The position numbers and the translations under genes are program-made. 64,000 nt of DNA from Gammaproteobacteria bacterium (GTDB lineage Bacteria > Pseudomonadota > Gammaproteobacteria > Pseudomonadales > Azotimanducaceae_A): NCBI GenBank assembly GCA_012960755.1, contig DUAT01000110.1:1-64000 (forward strand), read 5' to 3'. Below, in pieces: positions 60,856 through 64,000 of the stretch (position 1 is its first letter; each line of letters opens with the position of its first letter). A model generated the notes under the pieces. It did not search any database, was not told the DNA's origin, and worked only from the letters and a program-made list of their open reading frames with translations.

Positions 60856-62547
60856 ATGGACTACGATATCGTGATCAGAAATGGAACAGTGGTTGACGGT
60901 ACAGGCGCCGTCCCCCGCAAGGCAGACGTTGCAATCAAGGGTGATCGAATTGCTGCTATTGGCGAGATCACGGGGTCTGCCGCAAAAGAAATAGATGCAC
61001 AGGGTGCCTACGTGACGCCAGGCTTTGTTGATATTCATACTCACCTGGATGCCCAGTTAGCCTGGGATCCAATTGCCTCTTCAAGCTGTTATCACGGCGT
61101 TACATCGGTCGTCATGGGTAATTGCGGCGTTAGTTTTGCACCCTGCAAACCCGAGGATCGGGAGTACCTGGCTGAACTCATGGAGTCCGTCGAGGATATC
61201 CCCAAAAAAGCCATTCAAACAGGTTTACCCTGGAATTGGGAAACCTACGGTGAATATCTTGCTTCGATTGATCAAATGGCAAAGGGTGTAAATGTGGGCG
61301 GTATGGTAGGCCATTGCGCAGTACGCTACCACGCCATGGGAGAGCGCAGCCTCGATGAAGCGCCAGCCACGGAGGAGGATATTCAGAAAATGAAAGTGCT
61401 GGTAGAAGAGGCCATTGATGCGGGCGCACTTGGGTTTTCTACCTCAAGAACCTTTATGCATAAGATTCCTGATGGCAGACCAGTGCCAGGCACCTACGCC
61501 CAGCCGGAAGAGTTATTGGCGATTGGTGAGGTGATGGGTAAAGCCGGTCGAGGTGTGTTTGAAGCGGCGGCAAGATTAGGCGAACGTGATAACCAGCAAC
61601 TCGATAACACCCGTGCTGAAATCGCCTGGATGGGTGAATTGTCACGTCAGAACGATGTCAACATAACTTTTGGCCTTACCCAGAGTGATCGTCGGCCCCG
61701 GTTATACCAGTCCGTCATTGATTTTTCAGAAGAGGAAAATGCCAGTGGCGCAAAACTCAGGCCACAAACAACGTCGAGAGGGATTGGTTCGTTAATGGCC
61801 TTTCTGCACCGAACACCGTTTGATGCATTCCCTGCCTGGCGCGCCCTGAAAAAATTATCGGCAGAAGAAAAACTCGCAATCCTTGCTGATAAGGATGAGC
61901 GGCAAAGACTGCTTGACGACGTCAATCTGGATGAAATCCAATTGGACCTGGAAAAGTTATTCGTTCTGCTGCCAGAACAGGTACGTTACGACATGGACCC
62001 GTCAGCGTCGCTCGCAGAACATGCACGGCAAAGGGGTGTCGATCCCGTCACCGCATTTATGGATATCAGCCTTGAAACCGACGGCAAGGCAGTATTTACC
62101 TTTTCGTTCCTGAACCAGCGCATGGAAGCGGTTGAATCCATGCTGAAACAGCCGGTTGTTGCCATGGGCCTTGCTGATTCTGGCGCTCATGTTGGTCAGA
62201 TAATGGATGCCAGCCAGCCAACATGGCTGCTTAAGTACTGGGTGAAGGAAAGAGGCCTGTTATCGATCGAAGATGCCATTCGCCGTTGGACGTCAGACAC
62301 GGCTGCTATTTTTGGCATTAAAGAACGTGGCACACTTGCCCCTGGAATGTATGCCGACGTCAATGTGATCAACCTTGAGCAACTTGATTTGGGGTTGCCG
62401 GAATATGTCTATGACTTTCCTCATGGAGCGGGGCGTTATGTACAGCGTGCCAGTGGATATCAGACCACGTTGGTGAATGGCCAGGTCTTTATGCAGGATG
62501 GAGAGCCTACCGGGAATCTTGCCGGGGTTATGCTTCAGAACAGATGA
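60856..62547 (+). CDS. N-acyl-D-amino-acid deacylase family amidohydrolase (copy 2)
   Basis: A 563-residue hydrolase related to 13075-14742: GFVDIHTHLDAQ (HxH), GNCGVSFAP (Cys metal ligand), GALGFSTSR, and ADSGAHVGQIMDAS (catalytic Asp). Overall identity to copy 1 is moderate by eye, suggesting an older duplication or independent acquisition. It likely hydrolyses N-acyl-D-amino acids or a related cyclic amide. GGAAAGGCAG precedes the ATG. It lies next to the amidohydrolase/LLM pair but on the other strand. Confidence 0.85.
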   Translation: MDYDIVIRNGTVVDGTGAVPRKADVAIKGDRIAAIGEITGSAAKEIDAQGAYVTPGFVDIHTHLDAQLAWDPIASSSCYHGVTSVVMGNCGVSFAPCKPEDREYLAELMESVEDIPKKAIQTGLPWNWETYGEYLASIDQMAKGVNVGGMVGHCAVRYHAMGERSLDEAPATEEDIQKMKVLVEEAIDAGALGFSTSRTFMHKIPDGRPVPGTYAQPEELLAIGEVMGKAGRGVFEAAARLGERDNQQLDNTRAEIAWMGELSRQNDVNITFGLTQSDRRPRLYQSVIDFSEEENASGAKLRPQTTSRGIGSLMAFLHRTPFDAFPAWRALKKLSAEEKLAILADKDERQRLLDDVNLDEIQLDLEKLFVLLPEQVRYDMDPSASLAEHARQRGVDPVTAFMDISLETDGKAVFTFSFLNQRMEAVESMLKQPVVAMGLADSGAHVGQIMDASQPTWLLKYWVKERGLLSIEDAIRRWTSDTAAIFGIKERGTLAPGMYADVNVINLEQLDLGLPEYVYDFPHGAGRYVQRASGYQTTLVNGQVFMQDGEPTGNLAGVMLQNR

Positions 62548-62574
62548 TGGTTTGACCCGGAATCCCAAAGTAAA

Positions 62575-64000
62575 ATGAAAGATTTTGTCTTATTGTTGTG
62601 CCTTGCCCTGGGGTTAGCAGCCTGTACCGGCATGAAAGAAAAACCCGACGCTCATGCTGGTATGAACATGGGCAGTGACGATGTCTCTGTCTTTCAAAAA
62701 CCCATCGATTATATTCCTGCTGCCCTGGGACCTCACACCTGGGTGATTACCACCAACAGCGACATGGCGCAGAATTACTTTAAACAGGGTTTGCAAATGC
62801 GTTACGCCTACGGCGTTAATGACGCGGCGAGAAGTTTTCGTCAGGCTCGGCTCATAGATCCCGACTGCGCCATGTGCTATTGGGGTGAGGCATTCGCACT
62901 GGGTTCTTTTCTCAATGGCGGCATGAGTCAGCAAAAGGCGCCCTATGCCCATGATGCCATTGAAAAAGCGGTGAAGCTTTCCGGCAATGCCACTGAACTG
63001 GAACGCGACCTGATTATGGCCGCTCGGGATCGGTATCCCGCTGACTATGATCCGGATGATCGACGTCCGGTCGACGAAGGGTTCGCCGAACGCATGAAGG
63101 TTGTATACGAGAAATATCCTGACCATCAGGATGTAGCCGTCGTTTACGCTGTGTCGCTGTTTTTACTTGAGGAAAGGCTCGGTCATCGAGATATTGAAGA
63201 CCCGGATCTTATTCACCTTCATAGTGTGTTGCGGGGAGTGCTGGCAGAAAATAACAAACATCCAGGTGCCTGCCACCTGTACATCCATGCAACGGAATCG
63301 AGTCAGAGACCTGATCTCGCCCTCGAATGTGCAGACTTCCTGGGTGCGGCAATTCCGGTTGCAAGCCATATTCAGCACATGCCATCTCACACCTGGAATG
63401 AGGTGGGCTACTGGGGTAAATCAGTACGGGCCAACATGGCTGCCACACATTCGGATTTAAAGGCGACGAAGAACCAGGGTTTTTCCTATGGACCCACACA
63501 TAATCTGCACATGCTGCTGTTCGCTGCATCGATGGATGGCCAGGGCGCCGTCGCAACGCAGGCGGGTAAAGATTATGCGAAACTCAGCAACAACAGCATG
63601 TACCAGGTGCTGACCTTGTTGCGCTTCGGTCGTTTCGATGAGATTCCGCAAGTCACTTCTCGGCCGGAAGGAAAAGTCCCGGGGGGCTACTGGGATTTTG
63701 CCCAGGGTTATGCAGCTGTACGCAACGGGGATCCGGGCCTGGCGAATGAGTACCTTGCGAAGGTGCAGGCCCTGACTGAAAATCAATCAGCGAAATTTCG
63801 CTTCCACAAAATCAGCCAGCTTATGGGCTTGTCTGCTGCCATCCTCGAAGGTGAGATTCTTCTTCAGGCAGGTGACCTGAATGGTGCCATTGCTGCATTT
63901 CAGCGCGCCGCTGAACTGGATGACCAGCAACCCTATGACGAGCCCGAACCAATCCCGTACGCGGCCCGCCACTGGCTCGGTGCTGCGCTGATGGAAGCGC
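62575..64000 (+). CDS. TPR-repeat lipoprotein (cut by the window edge)
   Basis: At least 475 residues, still open at the right edge. A lipoprotein signal (LLLCLALGLAAC) is followed by a TPR-type helical array: NYFKQGLQMRYAYGVNDAARSFRQARLIDPDCAMCYWGEAFALGSFL near residues 63-110, PGACHLYIHATE and HIQHMPSHTWNEVGYWGKSV in the middle, and GDLNGAIAAFQRAAELD near the end. It is probably a periplasmic scaffold or binding protein. The function is unknown. The gene begins 27 bases after the deacylase stop and may share its transcript. Confidence 0.8.
   Translation, partial: MKDFVLLLCLALGLAACTGMKEKPDAHAGMNMGSDDVSVFQKPIDYIPAALGPHTWVITTNSDMAQNYFKQGLQMRYAYGVNDAARSFRQARLIDPDCAMCYWGEAFALGSFLNGGMSQQKAPYAHDAIEKAVKLSGNATELERDLIMAARDRYPADYDPDDRRPVDEGFAERMKVVYEKYPDHQDVAVVYAVSLFLLEERLGHRDIEDPDLIHLHSVLRGVLAENNKHPGACHLYIHATESSQRPDLALECADFLGAAIPVASHIQHMPSHTWNEVGYWGKSVRANMAATHSDLKATKNQGFSYGPTHNLHMLLFAASMDGQGAVATQAGKDYAKLSNNSMYQVLTLLRFGRFDEIPQVTSRPEGKVPGGYWDFAQGYAAVRNGDPGLANEYLAKVQALTENQSAKFRFHKISQLMGLSAAILEGEILLQAGDLNGAIAAFQRAAELDDQQPYDEPEPIPYAARHWLGAALMEA

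Noticed and set aside
60661..61044. 127-residue minus-strand frame
   Set aside because: Its C-terminal part is an off-frame reading of the VapC remnant and the rest is antisense to the deacylase start.
62614..63972. Several minus-strand frames near the right edge
   Set aside because: The plus strand carries a continuous lipoprotein/TPR frame from 62575 to the edge that explains the region.

Overview
The window looks like a chromosomal segment of a heterotrophic, probably marine, gammaproteobacterium of medium GC. The evidence is indirect: a YejABE-type peptide transporter, a DbpA-type DEAD-box helicase, microcin-like double-glycine leader peptides and many genes for acyl-CoA and xenobiotic/terpenoid-type metabolism. 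No rRNA, tRNA, CRISPR array, phage gene or intact transposase is seen. No taxonomic marker is present, so the assignment is an inference.

Layout. (1) 1-1.75 kb, minus strand: two tandem cassettes, each a double-glycine-leader bacteriocin-like peptide followed by a three-helix membrane protein (likely immunity), with a decayed third copy of the membrane gene between them. (2) 1.9-7.6 kb, minus: a hot-dog thioesterase, yejE, yejB, yejA and a carboxymuconolactone-decarboxylase-like gene. The ATPase yejF is absent. (3) 7.6-17.6 kb: a Pro/Glu-rich single-pass protein, then FAD oxidase / CoA ligase / GST on plus, and a DUF938 methyltransferase, N-acyl-D-amino-acid deacylase, MFS and MOSC protein on minus. 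The DUF938 gene seems to start at ATA inside an ATAA overlap. (4) 17.8-24.3 kb: an MFS gene; a two-domain AhpD-like gene interrupted in frame by UGA at a CxxU motif (candidate selenoprotein); a DUF1330 lipoprotein, nitroreductase, acylphosphatase, rhodanese, methyltransferase and Eis-like acetyltransferase.

(5) 24.4-38 kb: a catabolic region made of two paralogous half-clusters. Each has a MaoC-type hydratase, a zinc alcohol dehydrogenase and a thioesterase. One adds two acyl-CoA dehydrogenases; the other adds a CoA ligase, an enoyl-CoA hydratase and a CMD protein. A Baeyer-Villiger-type monooxygenase and a divergent MarR regulator lie between them. Near-identical palindromes (ATAGTAC-N6-GTACTAT) precede both half-clusters, which suggests one regulon that activates and beta-oxidises an unusual cyclic or branched substrate. 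(6) 38-48 kb: a membrane-anchored aldo/keto reductase with two 4Fe-4S motifs, a frameshifted small lipoprotein, a translationally coupled PhyH dioxygenase and cytochrome P450, an SbcD-like phosphoesterase, an amidase, a penicillin-acylase-family hydrolase and a UspA protein. (7) 48-58 kb: a very large TolB-propeller amidohydrolase, DbpA, a PHP phosphoesterase, a PQQ quinoprotein lipoprotein with a divergent cytochrome c5, and a GPH-type symporter. (8) 58-64 kb: an amidohydrolase/luciferase-like pair flanked by two decayed toxin genes (RelE and VapC), a second N-acyl-D-amino-acid deacylase, and a TPR lipoprotein cut by the right edge.

The most unusual items are the selenoprotein candidate with its downstream hairpin (19.2-20.4 kb), the duplicated bacteriocin-like cassettes (0-1.75 kb) and the shared palindromic operators (24.4 and 36.4 kb).
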